Assembly: GCA_009497875.2 (NCBI GenBank)
Contig: CP032508.2
Span: 1,116,001 to 1,180,000, forward strand
DNA length: 64,000 bases
Origin: a gamma proteobacterium SS-5
Lineage (GTDB): Bacteria > Pseudomonadota > Gammaproteobacteria > Chromatiales > Chromatiaceae
Direction: 5' to 3'
Below are positions 35,990 through 43,972 of this stretch, one piece after another (the stretch's first letter is position 1; each line of letters begins with the position of its first letter). Below the pieces are notes generated by a model that was given only the letters and a program-made list of their open reading frames with translations, did no database searches and was not told the origin of the DNA. The translations under genes were made by a program, and so were the position numbers.

Positions 35990-37780
35990 ATGAGCATTCA
36001 GCAACTGCCCGAACAGCTGGTCAATCAGATCGCCGCCGGCGAGGTGATAGAGCGCCCGGCCTCGGTGCTCAAAGAGCTGGTGGAAAACAGCCTGGATGCC
36101 GGTGCCCGGCGCATTCAGGTGCAGATCGAACAGGGTGGTGCCCGCTTGATCCGGGTGCAGGATGACGGCTGCGGCATCCCCCGGGATGAGCTGGCCCTGG
36201 CCCTGAGCCGCCACGCCACCAGCAAGATCAGCAGCCTGGCCGACCTGGAGGGGGTGCTGAGCATGGGGTTTCGCGGCGAGGCCCTGCCCAGCATCGCCTC
36301 GGTATCCCGCCTCAGCCTGTGCTCCCGCGCGGCGGGGGCGGACAGTGCCTGGCTGATCGATGGCCAGTCGCCGGCACGACCGGCGGCCCTGCCCCAGGGT
36401 ACCCTGATCGAGGTGCGTGACCTGTTCTACAACACCCCGGCGCGGCGCAAGTTCCTCAAGGCGGAAAAGACCGAATTCGGCCACATCGAGACCCTGCTCA
36501 AGCGCCTGGCCCTGGCCCGGCCGCAGGTGCGTTTCGACCTGCAACACAATGGCCGCGAGTTGTTTGCCCTGGCCGCAGCGGAGGACGAACAGGAGCGCAG
36601 TCGCCGCCTTGGCCTGCTGCTGGGCAAGGGCTTTGTGGAGAACAGCCTCGCCTTCGAGCAGCAGGCCGCCGGGCTGCGTCTGTACGGCTGGCTGGCCCTG
36701 CCCAGCTTCTCCCGCAGCCAGGCGGACATGCAATTCTTCTACGTCAACGGCCGCATGGTGCGCGACAAGCTGGTCACCCACGCCGTGCGCCAGGGTTATC
36801 AGGACGTGCTTTATGCAGGCCGTCACCCGGCCTATGTGCTGTTTCTGGAGATCGACCCGGCACAGGTGGATGTCAATGTGCATCCGGCCAAGAGCGAGGT
36901 ACGCTTTCGCGACAGTCGGCTGGTGCATGATTTCATCTTTCGCACCCTGCATCAGGTACTGGCCGATGCCGGCCCTGGGGGCGCGTCGGGACAGGGCAGC
37001 AGGGCACAGTCCGGCCCCGCCCCAAACACCGATCCAGGCCCGCCGACCGCCAGGCCGCAGGCCCCGCCCCGGCCCCCCTTGCGGCCACGCCCCATGCCCC
37101 TGCAGGTGGCAGAGACCGCGCGCCACTACAGCGCCAGCATGGGCTGGCAGATGCCACCGGCCCGTGCAGATGGCCCCGCAGAGGCTGGGGGCGAGATGCC
37201 CCCCCTGGGCTTTGCCCTGGCCCAGCTGCACGGGGTCTATATCCTGGCGCAGAACGCCACCGGGCTGGTGCTGGTGGACATGCACGCGGCCCATGAGCGG
37301 ATCAGCTACGAGCAGCTCAAGCAGCGCTTCGAGCAGCAGAATGTGGCCGTGCAGCCCCTGCTGGTACCGGAGCCGGTGGCGGTGAGTGCCGCCGAGGCAG
37401 ACCGCTGCGAGGCCGAGGCCGACTTCCTGGCCCAGCTCGGCGTGCAGGTGGACCGCATCGGCGCGGAGAGCCTGCTGGTGCGCGCCCTGCCGGCCCTGCT
37501 GCGCGGGGCCGATGCCGCCCAGCTGGTGCGCGATCTGCTGGCCGATCTGATGGAGTTCGGCAGCAGCCGCCGCCTGCAGGAGCAGGGCAACCGCATCCTC
37601 GCCACCATGGCCTGCCACGGCTCGGTACGCGCCAATCGCCGTCTGAGCAGGGAAGAGATGAACGCCCTGCTGCGCGACATGGAGCGCACCGAGCGCAGCG
37701 GCCAGTGCAACCACGGCCGCCCCACCTGGGTACAGCTGGACATGAAGGCCCTGGACGGCTTGTTCATGCGCGGGCAGTGA
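35990..37780 (+). CDS. mutL: DNA mismatch repair protein MutL
   Basis: A 596-residue protein with a GHKL ATPase N-terminus: [20 protein letters not shown], the Asp in [28 protein letters not shown] and [14 protein letters not shown] Pro-rich linker near residues 325-375 leads to the C-terminal dimerisation domain. Around residue 430 it has [12 protein letters not shown], the endonuclease-type motif seen in MutL of organisms without MutH, such as Pseudomonas. The late [12 protein letters not shown] and QCNHGRPTW parts also belong to the metal site. So it probably nicks DNA itself. Confidence 0.97.
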   Translation: MSIQQLPEQLVNQIAAGEVIERPASVLKELVENSLDAGARRIQVQIEQGGARLIRVQDDGCGIPRDELALALSRHATSKISSLADLEGVLSMGFRGEALPSIASVSRLSLCSRAAGADSAWLIDGQSPARPAALPQGTLIEVRDLFYNTPARRKFLKAEKTEFGHIETLLKRLALARPQVRFDLQHNGRELFALAAAEDEQERSRRLGLLLGKGFVENSLAFEQQAAGLRLYGWLALPSFSRSQADMQFFYVNGRMVRDKLVTHAVRQGYQDVLYAGRHPAYVLFLEIDPAQVDVNVHPAKSEVRFRDSRLVHDFIFRTLHQVLADAGPGGASGQGSRAQSGPAPNTDPGPPTARPQAPPRPPLRPRPMPLQVAETARHYSASMGWQMPPARADGPAEAGGEMPPLGFALAQLHGVYILAQNATGLVLVDMHAAHERISYEQLKQRFEQQNVAVQPLLVPEPVAVSAAEADRCEAEADFLAQLGVQVDRIGAESLLVRALPALLRGADAAQLVRDLLADLMEFGSSRRLQEQGNRILATMACHGSVRANRRLSREEMNALLRDMERTERSGQCNHGRPTWVQLDMKALDGLFMRGQ

Positions 37781-37786
37781 ATTAAA

Positions 37787-37882
37787 GAATTACGGTAACA
37801 CCTTACCATTTACACTCAGAATTACGGTGACACCTTACCATTTACACTCAGAATTACGGTGACGCCTTACCATTTACACTAA
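37787..37882 (+). repeat. Three tandem 32-bp repeats
   Basis: Three head-to-tail units of GAATTACGGTAACACCTTAC.. start at 37787, 37819 and 37851, differing at two to four positions. There are no spacers, so this is not CRISPR. An inverted copy lies at 38989-39020. The unit resembles words often seen at the edges of REP-associated transposase elements, but no transposase is present here. Confidence 0.85.
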
Positions 37883-37907
37883 TTGTCTTGCTTTTGGAGT
37901 CGAACGC

Positions 37908-37991
37908 ATGGATACCACCAAGTTCTCCAGCAAGGGGCAGGTCATCAGTCCCAAGCGATTCCGCCAACACCTGCGCTGGGAGACGGCCTAG
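37908..37991 (+). pseudogene. Truncated AbrB/MazE-type antitoxin remnant
   Basis: A 27-codon frame, MDTTKFSSKGQVISPKRFR.., matches the start of a SpoVT-AbrB DNA-binding domain (TKLSSKGQVVIPKEIR in intact relatives). It then meets a stop at a palindromic repeat that probably truncated it. A ribosome-binding-like GGAG lies upstream. No toxin partner follows. Confidence 0.65.
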
Positions 37992-37992
37992 G

Positions 37993-38031
37993 ATTTTCTC
38001 GTTCCCACGCAGCGCGTGGGAACGAGAAAAT
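37993..38031. repeat. CGTTCCCACG palindrome (copy 1)
   Basis: A perfect 18-bp stem (ATTTTCTCGTTCCCACGC and its complement) with a 3-nt AGC loop. The same family occurs at 38808-38844. Such palindromes are common dispersed repeats in gammaproteobacteria and could also act as a bidirectional terminator here. Confidence 0.85.
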
Positions 38032-38061
38032 TTTTATTCACTGACGAGTGCTTTGGCAGCA

Positions 38062-38364
38062 TCATGAATCGGCGTAATCCGTTGGCATCCAATCCTCCCG
38101 ACCGTGTCTTACTCGGACGATAAAAATATCGTCCGACTCTTTCCTGACGTAGAGGACCATATGGACACCCACCGGATGGACTCGAACAGGCGGCTTCATT
38201 TCAATTCGTTGCCGGGCCACATAGGGATTCTCAGCCAAGTAGTGAAAGGTCTTTTCCAATAGCTGGTGGTATTTCTCTGCCTGAGCAAAGCCGAATTGTT
38301 GCGCGCCAGCCAGCAAGATGTTGATGAGGTCTTCTTCTGCCGCACGACTGAGAATGTAGCCCAT
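38062..38364 (-). CDS. ParE/RelE-family toxin
   Basis: A 100-residue toxin of the ParE/RelE superfamily: SRAAEEDLINILLAGAQQFG, YHQLLEKTFHYLAENPYVA, VRVHPVGVHMVLYV and the closing DDIFIVRVRHGREDW. ParE members poison DNA gyrase. The gene starts 3 bp after the antitoxin stop, the standard antitoxin-first layout. Confidence 0.9.
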   Translation of the reverse strand: MGYILSRAAEEDLINILLAGAQQFGFAQAEKYHQLLEKTFHYLAENPYVARQRIEMKPPVRVHPVGVHMVLYVRKESDDIFIVRVRHGREDWMPTDYADS

Positions 38365-38367
38365 GGA

Positions 38368-38610
38368 TCAGATATCGTTGTACTTGGCGCGGGCTTCTTC
38401 AAGTAGCGCACTCATGGATCGACTACCCTCTCCACTGGAGAGTCCCTCTGTAATCAATGCCTGCATCTGCTTGATTTTACGTTCCTTATCTTGATCTTTG
38501 CGAATCAGGTCGCGCACATAATCACTGATATTGCTGTATCTCCCGGATTCCGCTTGATTCGCAACCCAGGTGCGCATTTCGTCGGGAAGCGACACATTCA
38601 TAGTGGCCAT
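38368..38610 (-). CDS. ParD-family antitoxin
   Basis: An 80-residue ribbon-helix-helix antitoxin: MATMNVSLPDEMRTWVANQ, then SGRYSNISDYVRDLIRKDQ, and a disordered C-terminal tail that would wrap the ParE toxin. The start at MATMNVSLPD is typical; an earlier ATG at 38628 adds six residues. Confidence 0.9.
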   Translation of the reverse strand: MATMNVSLPDEMRTWVANQAESGRYSNISDYVRDLIRKDQDKERKIKQMQALITEGLSSGEGSRSMSALLEEARAKYNDI

Positions 38611-38807
38611 CAAAAATTTCCTCTCCAATCAATCATGGCAATATTTTAGCAAATTTTGCCAACTATGCGCGGCTAGGAGTTAAGGGCCAGGATGCGGCGC
38701 TTTGGATTGGAATCTGCTGCGCAGACAGCGAAGCGGCGATTTGCGGTACGGAAGCGTAACGGACACAGGATGGTCGGGACTCAATGACTGCGTTGGCGAG
38801 TCAATAT

Positions 38808-38844
38808 TTTTCTCGTTCTCACGCGCCGCGTGGGAACGAGAAAA
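38808..38844. repeat. CGTTCCCACG palindrome (copy 2)
   Basis: TTTTCTCGTTCTCACGCG pairs with CGCGTGGGAACGAGAAAA through a one-base loop, with one G-T pair. It is the same family as copy 1 at 37993. Confidence 0.8.
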
Positions 38845-38988
38845 GCGGCTTTGACGAAGGGGGCAGGGGCCGTCCGCTGATAAGGGGTCAAGCGTTAGAG
38901 GAACTTGAAAAGAGGCCAGGGTGCCTGTTGAGACCGGGCAAGCGCGGTCGCCCTTCGTCTCCAAGGAAGGAGGATCAGCAGCATAAAA

Positions 38989-39020
38989 TTAGTGTAATGG
39001 GTAAGGTGTTACCGTAATTC
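38989..39020 (-). repeat. Inverted copy of the 32-bp repeat
   Basis: On the minus strand it reads GAATTACGGTAACACCTTAC.., matching the units at 37787-37882 with three or four mismatches. Together they bracket the parDE module. Confidence 0.8.
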
Positions 39021-39040
39021 CTTTGAAATCAAAATTCTAG

Positions 39041-39055
39041 GTGGCGGAGGGTCAG
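39041..39055. other. Left attachment site (attL core)
   Basis: GTGGCGGAGGGTCAG, identical to 54222-54236 inside the tRNA-Ser gene. Flanking bases differ on both sides, so the core is exactly 15 bp. Confidence 0.85.
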
Positions 39056-39070
39056 AACGCCACACACTCA

Positions 39071-39192
39071 TCCAGAGCCTACTTTTCAGTCTTAATAAAT
39101 AATTTTATTAATCTAATTCAATCAGTTGGTGTCCAATACAGTCCAGAGCCTGCTATACTAGCAAAAAGATTTGACGGTTCACTTGACGGTTC
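39071..39192 (+). promoter_or_regulatory. Left-end arm-like repeats
   Basis: TCCAGAGCCTAC (39071) and TCCAGAGCCTGC (39142) are followed by two TTGACGGTT copies 12 bp apart (39171, 39183). The right end of the element holds the same words (54116; 54145 and 54157, also 12 bp apart). Such paired words at both ends are what integrase arm sites or Xis sites look like. The second pair also lies just before the integrase start, so they may control its expression. Confidence 0.6.
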
Positions 39193-39233
39193 GCTACAGA
39201 ACCATCCGCCAAACGATTAACAAGGACTTCGAC

Positions 39234-40448
39234 ATGGCTCTCACCAATACCCAAGTAGCTAACGCAAAGCCCAAAGAGAAGATTTACAAGCTCTTTGACG
39301 GTGGCGGTCTTCATCTGCTGGTTAAACCAACTGGATACCGTGGGTGGAAGTACGACTACCGCTTAAATGGAGGACGCGAAACCTTCACCATCGGCAAGTA
39401 CCCAGAAATCTCCTTGAAGGAAGCCAGGGAATACCATCGTGAAGCGCGGTCTCACGTTGAACAAGGTAGAAAACCCTTAGCGATCAGAAAGAAAAAGGAA
39501 GTGCAGCAAAACCAGCAGGAAAAATCCTTCAGCGATTATGCCAAGGAATGGATTGCTAAGCAGAATTTAGTCGATTCAACATTGACAGACCTGGTACAAC
39601 GCCTAGAAAAGAACATTTATCCCTACCTAGACGAGAAACCCGTTACGGAGTTTAGTACCCGAGACCTATACCAAATCTGCCTGCTTATGTCTGATAGAGG
39701 CTCTAAGGAAACAGCAATCCGAATGGCAGGCGTAATGCGCAGAGTCTTCAACGAACTATTGATTTTTGGCATCATTGAAAACAACCCAGCACAGGGTTTA
39801 GCTGAACTGCTACCGAAACCAGACCACAAGAAGAAGGAAAACTTCGGCCATGTAACCTCTGCAGATGCACTCAAGAATTTGCTTCTGCAGATTGAGAACC
39901 CATCAAATCGCCAAGATCCAGTGGTGACACAAGCATTAAAATTAATGCCCTTGGTTTTCCTCAGACCCAAGAACATCCGCTTTATGCGCTGGAGCCAGAT
40001 TGATTTTGATGAACAGATGCTCACCATACCTGCCGAAGAAATGAAGGCGCATAAGGAGCACAAGGTTCCCCTACCCCATCAAGCCATTCAGATTCTGGAA
40101 GACTTGAAACCCCTCACAGGAGACTGCGAGTTTGTTTTCGTTAGTGGCCATAGCAGAGACGGAAAACCTTTAAGCGAGAACACTACTACACAGGCTCTGA
40201 GACGCTTTATCAACCCAGAGACAGGGGAACCCTTCGGAACAGGCTACATGACCTCTCACGGCTTTAGACACACTGCTAGCACCATGCTCAATGAAATGGG
40301 TTACTCTGCTGATGCCATTGAATTACAGCTTGCTCATCTCAGTAAGGACAGAATCAGGGCTACCTACAACAAAGCTCAGCTGATGCCTGAGAGGCGAAAG
40401 ATGCTTCAGGAATGGGCAGACTACCTAGATGAGTTAAAACAAGCTTAG
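39234..40448 (+). CDS. P4-type tyrosine integrase
   Basis: A 404-residue site-specific recombinase. An N-terminal DUF4102 arm-binding domain (ALTNTQVANAKPKEKIYKLF, GLHLLVKPTGYRGWKYDYRL) is followed by a core-binding domain and the catalytic domain. The latter has the Arg in LRPKNIRFMRW, HGFRHTASTMLNEMG (H-x-x-R) and the nucleophile in RATYNKAQ. The TTG frame extension to 39171 crosses the arm-like repeats and is not coding; the ATG at 39234 follows AAGGAC. It sits beside attL, at the end away from the tRNA. Confidence 0.93.
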   Translation: MALTNTQVANAKPKEKIYKLFDGGGLHLLVKPTGYRGWKYDYRLNGGRETFTIGKYPEISLKEAREYHREARSHVEQGRKPLAIRKKKEVQQNQQEKSFSDYAKEWIAKQNLVDSTLTDLVQRLEKNIYPYLDEKPVTEFSTRDLYQICLLMSDRGSKETAIRMAGVMRRVFNELLIFGIIENNPAQGLAELLPKPDHKKKENFGHVTSADALKNLLLQIENPSNRQDPVVTQALKLMPLVFLRPKNIRFMRWSQIDFDEQMLTIPAEEMKAHKEHKVPLPHQAIQILEDLKPLTGDCEFVFVSGHSRDGKPLSENTTTQALRRFINPETGEPFGTGYMTSHGFRHTASTMLNEMGYSADAIELQLAHLSKDRIRATYNKAQLMPERRKMLQEWADYLDELKQA

Positions 40449-40470
40449 AGACAAGCCTAGAAGGCCTCAG

Positions 40471-41583
40471 ATGCCATCAATAATCCTTCCAAATACAGTC
40501 CCCCTACTCATTGCCTGCAAAGAGCTTAACTTAGTAGGAATGACAGATGAATTGGCCATAAATTTATTATTAAGATATGCCAATGACTTTCAGTTGCCAA
40601 TCTACTTTATTGAACCAATTAGTGGAAGTAGACGTAACAACACTGACCAACTTGAAGACAAATTTGATGAAGATGGCAATTACTTACGAACCATGACTGA
40701 TGGAAAATCAGAAACTTATAATTATGGAATCATAAAGAGACTGCTATCAGGCTATTGCACTACATCAGATTGCAAAGAAATAACAGTAAATTCGTTCCTT
40801 GTTAATGATGAAGAGTGTTTTCCTCTTGATTACACAGATATGTGGCTAGAGCCAGTACAATTACCCACCCAATGCTTTTATCTTCTTCCAGAAGAGATAT
40901 GCGCTTTCAAGAATACAATGAAGCTGAAAAGCAATAATATTTCACAGATGAGTCCTTTAGCAACTTTTAACCAGAACCCAGGAGAGATTACCGATCAAAT
41001 AAATCAAGAACAATCACAGACCCCAAAAATCAATGGTCTAAAAGTATTTTGTGGAATGAAAAACTTGTCGTTTAGTGATATAAAAATTCTAATTGACGTA
41101 GAAAACAAAATATTACACATCAAAGGAATGGGGAAACAGGAAAGTGTACCGTACTCAGCATTAGGCTTAACTACAAAAAACGGAATCACCCCAAACAGTC
41201 AAGGCAAATTATTTTTTAAAATAATTAATGAAGAATACAACCCCAACAAAAGAAGAAAAGGAGAAAAATCTGCTTTTGATAGGCTATCTAGTAACCTAAA
41301 AAAAGCCTTCAATACAAAAGACCAACCATTTCATACTTCAACACACAGACCAAGATTTGAATATAATTTCATTAAAGATACCCACGCAAAGAAACAGACT
41401 AAACATTCATCAGCAGATGATCGTACCGATTCAAAATCTATTACTTCTCAAGAAACGACAGATCCTAGTGAACTAGTTGAGTTTGGCCCTAGCCGATATT
41501 ATAAAAGCAAGCGCATTGATGAGCTTAGTGCAGAGGAGCTTATAGAATTTTACGACCAACAAGTTCAATTTGAAAGAAATTGA
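40471..41583 (+). CDS. Element-encoded protein of unknown function (370 aa)
   Basis: I do not recognise this protein. It starts 22 bp after integrase on the same strand. The N-terminal 150 residues look globular, with ELNLVGMTDELAINLLLRYA and a YFIEPISGSRRN segment. The middle (LKVFCGMKNLSFSDIKILID) may be a small alpha-beta domain. The C-terminal 120 residues are lysine/serine-rich and probably disordered, ending in ELSAEELIEFYDQQVQFERN. Composition is AT-rich like its neighbours. Position next to int suggests an element-maintenance role, but nothing proves it. Confidence 0.7.
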   Translation: MPSIILPNTVPLLIACKELNLVGMTDELAINLLLRYANDFQLPIYFIEPISGSRRNNTDQLEDKFDEDGNYLRTMTDGKSETYNYGIIKRLLSGYCTTSDCKEITVNSFLVNDEECFPLDYTDMWLEPVQLPTQCFYLLPEEICAFKNTMKLKSNNISQMSPLATFNQNPGEITDQINQEQSQTPKINGLKVFCGMKNLSFSDIKILIDVENKILHIKGMGKQESVPYSALGLTTKNGITPNSQGKLFFKIINEEYNPNKRRKGEKSAFDRLSSNLKKAFNTKDQPFHTSTHRPRFEYNFIKDTHAKKQTKHSSADDRTDSKSITSQETTDPSELVEFGPSRYYKSKRIDELSAEELIEFYDQQVQFERN

Positions 41584-41751
41584 GCATTATCAATCACCAC
41601 CATAAGTCAAGCAATTATCTTACCCATCCATAGCCTTCACCTCACCCTCAAACTCCCTCAAACCCCCTCACAATAAGCATTTCACCAGGAAATATCCTTT
41701 TGAATTAAAAGTGATTTTTTCCATGAAACCATCTGAGGCTACACGCTAATA

Positions 41752-41778
41752 GAGGAAAACGACTAAATCGTTTCCCTC
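41752..41778 (+). promoter_or_regulatory. Stem-loop upstream of the alpA-like gene
   Basis: GAGGAAAACGA-CTAAA-TCGTTTCCCTC is an 11-bp stem with one mismatch, 36 bp before the AlpA-like start. It could be an operator or a leader structure. No T-run follows, so a terminator is less likely. Confidence 0.45.
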
Positions 41779-41814
41779 AGAGCAATAACCTAATTAACAG
41801 ATGGAGAATTCAAA

Positions 41815-42063
41815 ATGATGATCTACAAACAAAATGAGAAATATGGATCAACTTATAGACTGCTACGGATAGGCAGAGTGTCAGATTTAACAGGAATATC
41901 TAAGTCATACATATACCACCTATGTAATCAAGGCCTTTTCCCTAAACCAGTTCCATTAGTCCCAGGTGGATCATCAGTAGCCTGGCTTGAATCAGAAGTA
42001 TTAGCTTGGATTGATCAGCGCGTACAAGCAAGAGATTGTGCCATTGGTGACAGCAATGGATAA
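41815..42063 (+). CDS. AlpA-family excisionase/transcription regulator
   Basis: An 82-residue winged-helix protein of the AlpA/MerR-like type. LLRIGRVSDLTGISKSYIY is the recognition helix region, followed by GLFPKPVPLVPGGSSVAWLE, SEVLAWID and QRVQARD, all typical. AlpA proteins in P4-like elements control integrase or excision. The gene starts ATGATG, so the exact first codon is uncertain by one. It overlaps the next gene by 8 bp. Confidence 0.88.
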   Translation: MMIYKQNEKYGSTYRLLRIGRVSDLTGISKSYIYHLCNQGLFPKPVPLVPGGSSVAWLESEVLAWIDQRVQARDCAIGDSNG

Positions 42064-42313
42064 GAAATCATCAATGAGCCAGGCCACAAAGCAATACAAG
42101 AAAGCAGAACAAAAACGCCTCAAATTAATGAACCATCAGGCCAGCAAGCCAGGATTAAGAGGCACAATTAACGCTAAATGTATTGAGTGCATCTATGACC
42201 CCTTCTCAGAAGGAACCTGGAGAAAACAGGTACAGGATTGCACCAGCTGGAGTTGCCCACTCTTCCCTATAAGACCAGTTACAGAGAAGAAAAGGGGAAA
42301 TCCAGATGAATAA
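42056..42313 (+). CDS. Small cysteine-motif protein (putative zinc-binding)
   Basis: An 85-residue basic protein. The C-terminal half has the pattern KCIECIYDPF, then QDCTSWSCPLFPIRP. This C-x2-C ... C-x4-C-P-L-x-P-x-R signature recurs in small phage and satellite proteins of unknown function, and the four cysteines could hold zinc. The start ATG lies in the ATGGATAA overlap with the alpA stop; an in-frame ATG at 42011 would cover alpA sequence. It overlaps the downstream ATPase gene by 8 bp. Confidence 0.75.
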   Translation: MDKKSSMSQATKQYKKAEQKRLKLMNHQASKPGLRGTINAKCIECIYDPFSEGTWRKQVQDCTSWSCPLFPIRPVTEKKRGNPDE

Positions 42314-43559
42314 CCAAATCAATCAGACAGCAATACGGATCATCGACAAACCTTGCGGATTTGGTAAAACATCAGGGTTACATAGTGAAGCGAAGCAATT
42401 GATTAGGATTTCCTCAAGAGAGCAATTTATATTTGTAGTACCAGAACTGAGTGAAATAGAAAGATACAAAGCAGAACTTGGTGACTGGGTACAAGAACCA
42501 AGTGATAAAGGTGGTAGCAAATCGGAATCAATAATAAGATTACTTCAAATGGGAAAAAATATAGTTACTACTCATTCACTATACGACCAGATCAGAAAAT
42601 TTGAGCACCTTCTTCCTTCATATCATGTAGTGATTGATGAAGTGCCAACTACAGCAAAACAAGTGCCTGTGAAATTCGGAAAGGGATTATTCAAAAACCT
42701 GATACACCACAAGAAATACATATCAATTGATATGCAGACTAATTTGATTTCAACCACAGAAAACTGGATGATCGAAAAGGATGACTTTGAATCTGGGGAT
42801 GATCTTCACATTAAGGCATTTATGAATACAGTTGAAAACAGGGAGGTTTACTATGTTGAAGGCATTTATTGTGTAATACCATTACCAGATGCTTTCTTCA
42901 CAAAACCAAAAAGCTTAACAATCCTGACCTTTCTATTTGAAGGAACTCAGTTGCACCATTGGATGATGAAACGTGGCTTTGATTACACAATACTTAAAGA
43001 CCATATAGAGCATCAGCAATTTAAGATCCAAATGAACCAGAACATAATCTATCGAATGAACAATTCAAATTCAAAAACTGGGTACACAGCAATGACATCT
43101 AAAGACTCACCAAGTAGAAGAAATGTAGGAAACTGGGCGAAAAACGAGTGGAATGCATTGAGAAAATTTGATCCTACAGTTACTACTGATCGGGTCTTAG
43201 TGGCATCACATAAAGATGCTTGGCATGGTAAAGAGAAAAATCCAAAAAGCAACGTAACCAATAAAACCTCTCTTAGCTCATTGTCCAGATTAGGCAAAGC
43301 AACCTGGACAAGTCTAATAACAAGAGGAACCAATAAATACAAGGAGAAGGACATAATTTTCATATTAGGAACAGAGAACATGAACCCTTCTCTAGCCAAA
43401 TTTCTTGGCATGACCACTAAAGAAGCGCAAAACAGGCACACTCTTAGCGAATTAGTGCAATTGATCTACAGAACAGCAATTCGTGATGGATATCCGATTT
43501 ATGTGTTTATTGCTGATGATCACAATGAGAAAATATTGAAGGAATATCTTGAGTCCTGA
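42306..43559 (+). CDS. SF2-like ATPase/helicase of the element
   Basis: A 417-residue protein with helicase-like motifs: Walker A DKPCGFGKTSG near residues 14-24, a QFIFVVPELSEIERY strand (motif Ia-like), the DE pair in YHVVIDEVPTTAKQ (Walker B) and the late LVQLIYRTAIRDGYPIYVF, which resembles the Q-x-x-x-R-x-x-x-R motif VI. Spacing differs from standard DEAD proteins, so it may belong to a separate element-specific group. It is the last gene of the AlpA-CxxC-ATPase operon, each overlapping the next. A role in element replication is inferred. Confidence 0.65.
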   Translation: MNNQINQTAIRIIDKPCGFGKTSGLHSEAKQLIRISSREQFIFVVPELSEIERYKAELGDWVQEPSDKGGSKSESIIRLLQMGKNIVTTHSLYDQIRKFEHLLPSYHVVIDEVPTTAKQVPVKFGKGLFKNLIHHKKYISIDMQTNLISTTENWMIEKDDFESGDDLHIKAFMNTVENREVYYVEGIYCVIPLPDAFFTKPKSLTILTFLFEGTQLHHWMMKRGFDYTILKDHIEHQQFKIQMNQNIIYRMNNSNSKTGYTAMTSKDSPSRRNVGNWAKNEWNALRKFDPTVTTDRVLVASHKDAWHGKEKNPKSNVTNKTSLSSLSRLGKATWTSLITRGTNKYKEKDIIFILGTENMNPSLAKFLGMTTKEAQNRHTLSELVQLIYRTAIRDGYPIYVFIADDHNEKILKEYLES

Positions 43560-43718
43560 GACACCCTAAAGGCTAGAAAGAACTGAATTATCCAAAAATT
43601 CTGGATAACAGATCACGTAACTTATTGTAATAAAATACAAAATTAGGTGTTGTCCGTGAAGAATAAAACCAGACTAAAATAAGAACTCTTTAAACCATAT
43701 AAACTAAAGCCTATAGAT

Positions 43719-43859
43719 CCAAGCACACTGGTTGTAGTACAAGGAATCATAGCGAGGCTGAAATAATTCTAAAGCGCAGGGAGCATTTCAATGCGACCGA
43801 GCACTTAGAATTATTGAAAGCCGAGAGAAGATGACGCAGTGCGGAAACCAGGTGCTTGG
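43719..43859 (+). ncRNA. Candidate structured RNA, 141 nt
   Basis: Outer stem: CCAAGCAC-A-CTGGTT (43719-43733) pairs with AACCAGGTGCTTGG (43846-43859), 14 base pairs with one bulged A. Inside is a second hairpin, GGCT/AGCC (43756, 43819), then the perfect 11-bp AATAATTCTAA (43762-43772) with TTAGAATTATT (43805-43815). Further in are GG/CC and GCAT-TTCA-ATGC (43783-43794), with a symmetric GA/GA internal loop. On the plus strand these loops would give tandem G-A pairs, favouring that sense. It lies in a 413-bp gap between the ATPase gene and a convergent Sel1-like gene. No known class is recognised, and no reverse transcriptase is nearby. Confidence 0.6.
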
Positions 43860-43972
43860 CTCTATTTAGACGATACTAATAGATAAAATTAGATTCGTAA
43901 TTTTAGAGCATATACAAAATTAGAGAATGCAAAGGGCAGATCGAATTTTAAGAATAATCAAGTTGAATTGAA

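Larger units (their letters stand above)
38611..39233. other. Noncoding stretch between parD and the integrase gene
   Basis: No gene is seen. The stretch holds the second CGTTCCCACG palindrome (38808), the inverted 32-bp repeat (38989), the left attachment site (39041) and integrase-arm-like repeats (39071-39192). Composition changes from about 52 percent GC to clearly AT-rich at the attachment site, marking the element boundary. Confidence 0.6.

Noticed and set aside
37787-37882. Three 32-bp repeats as a short CRISPR array
   Set aside because: The units abut with no spacers and there are no cas genes; an inverted copy lies 1.1 kb away.
43719-43859. Retron msr-msd RNA
   Set aside because: The complementary ends would fit, but no reverse transcriptase gene is present anywhere in the element.
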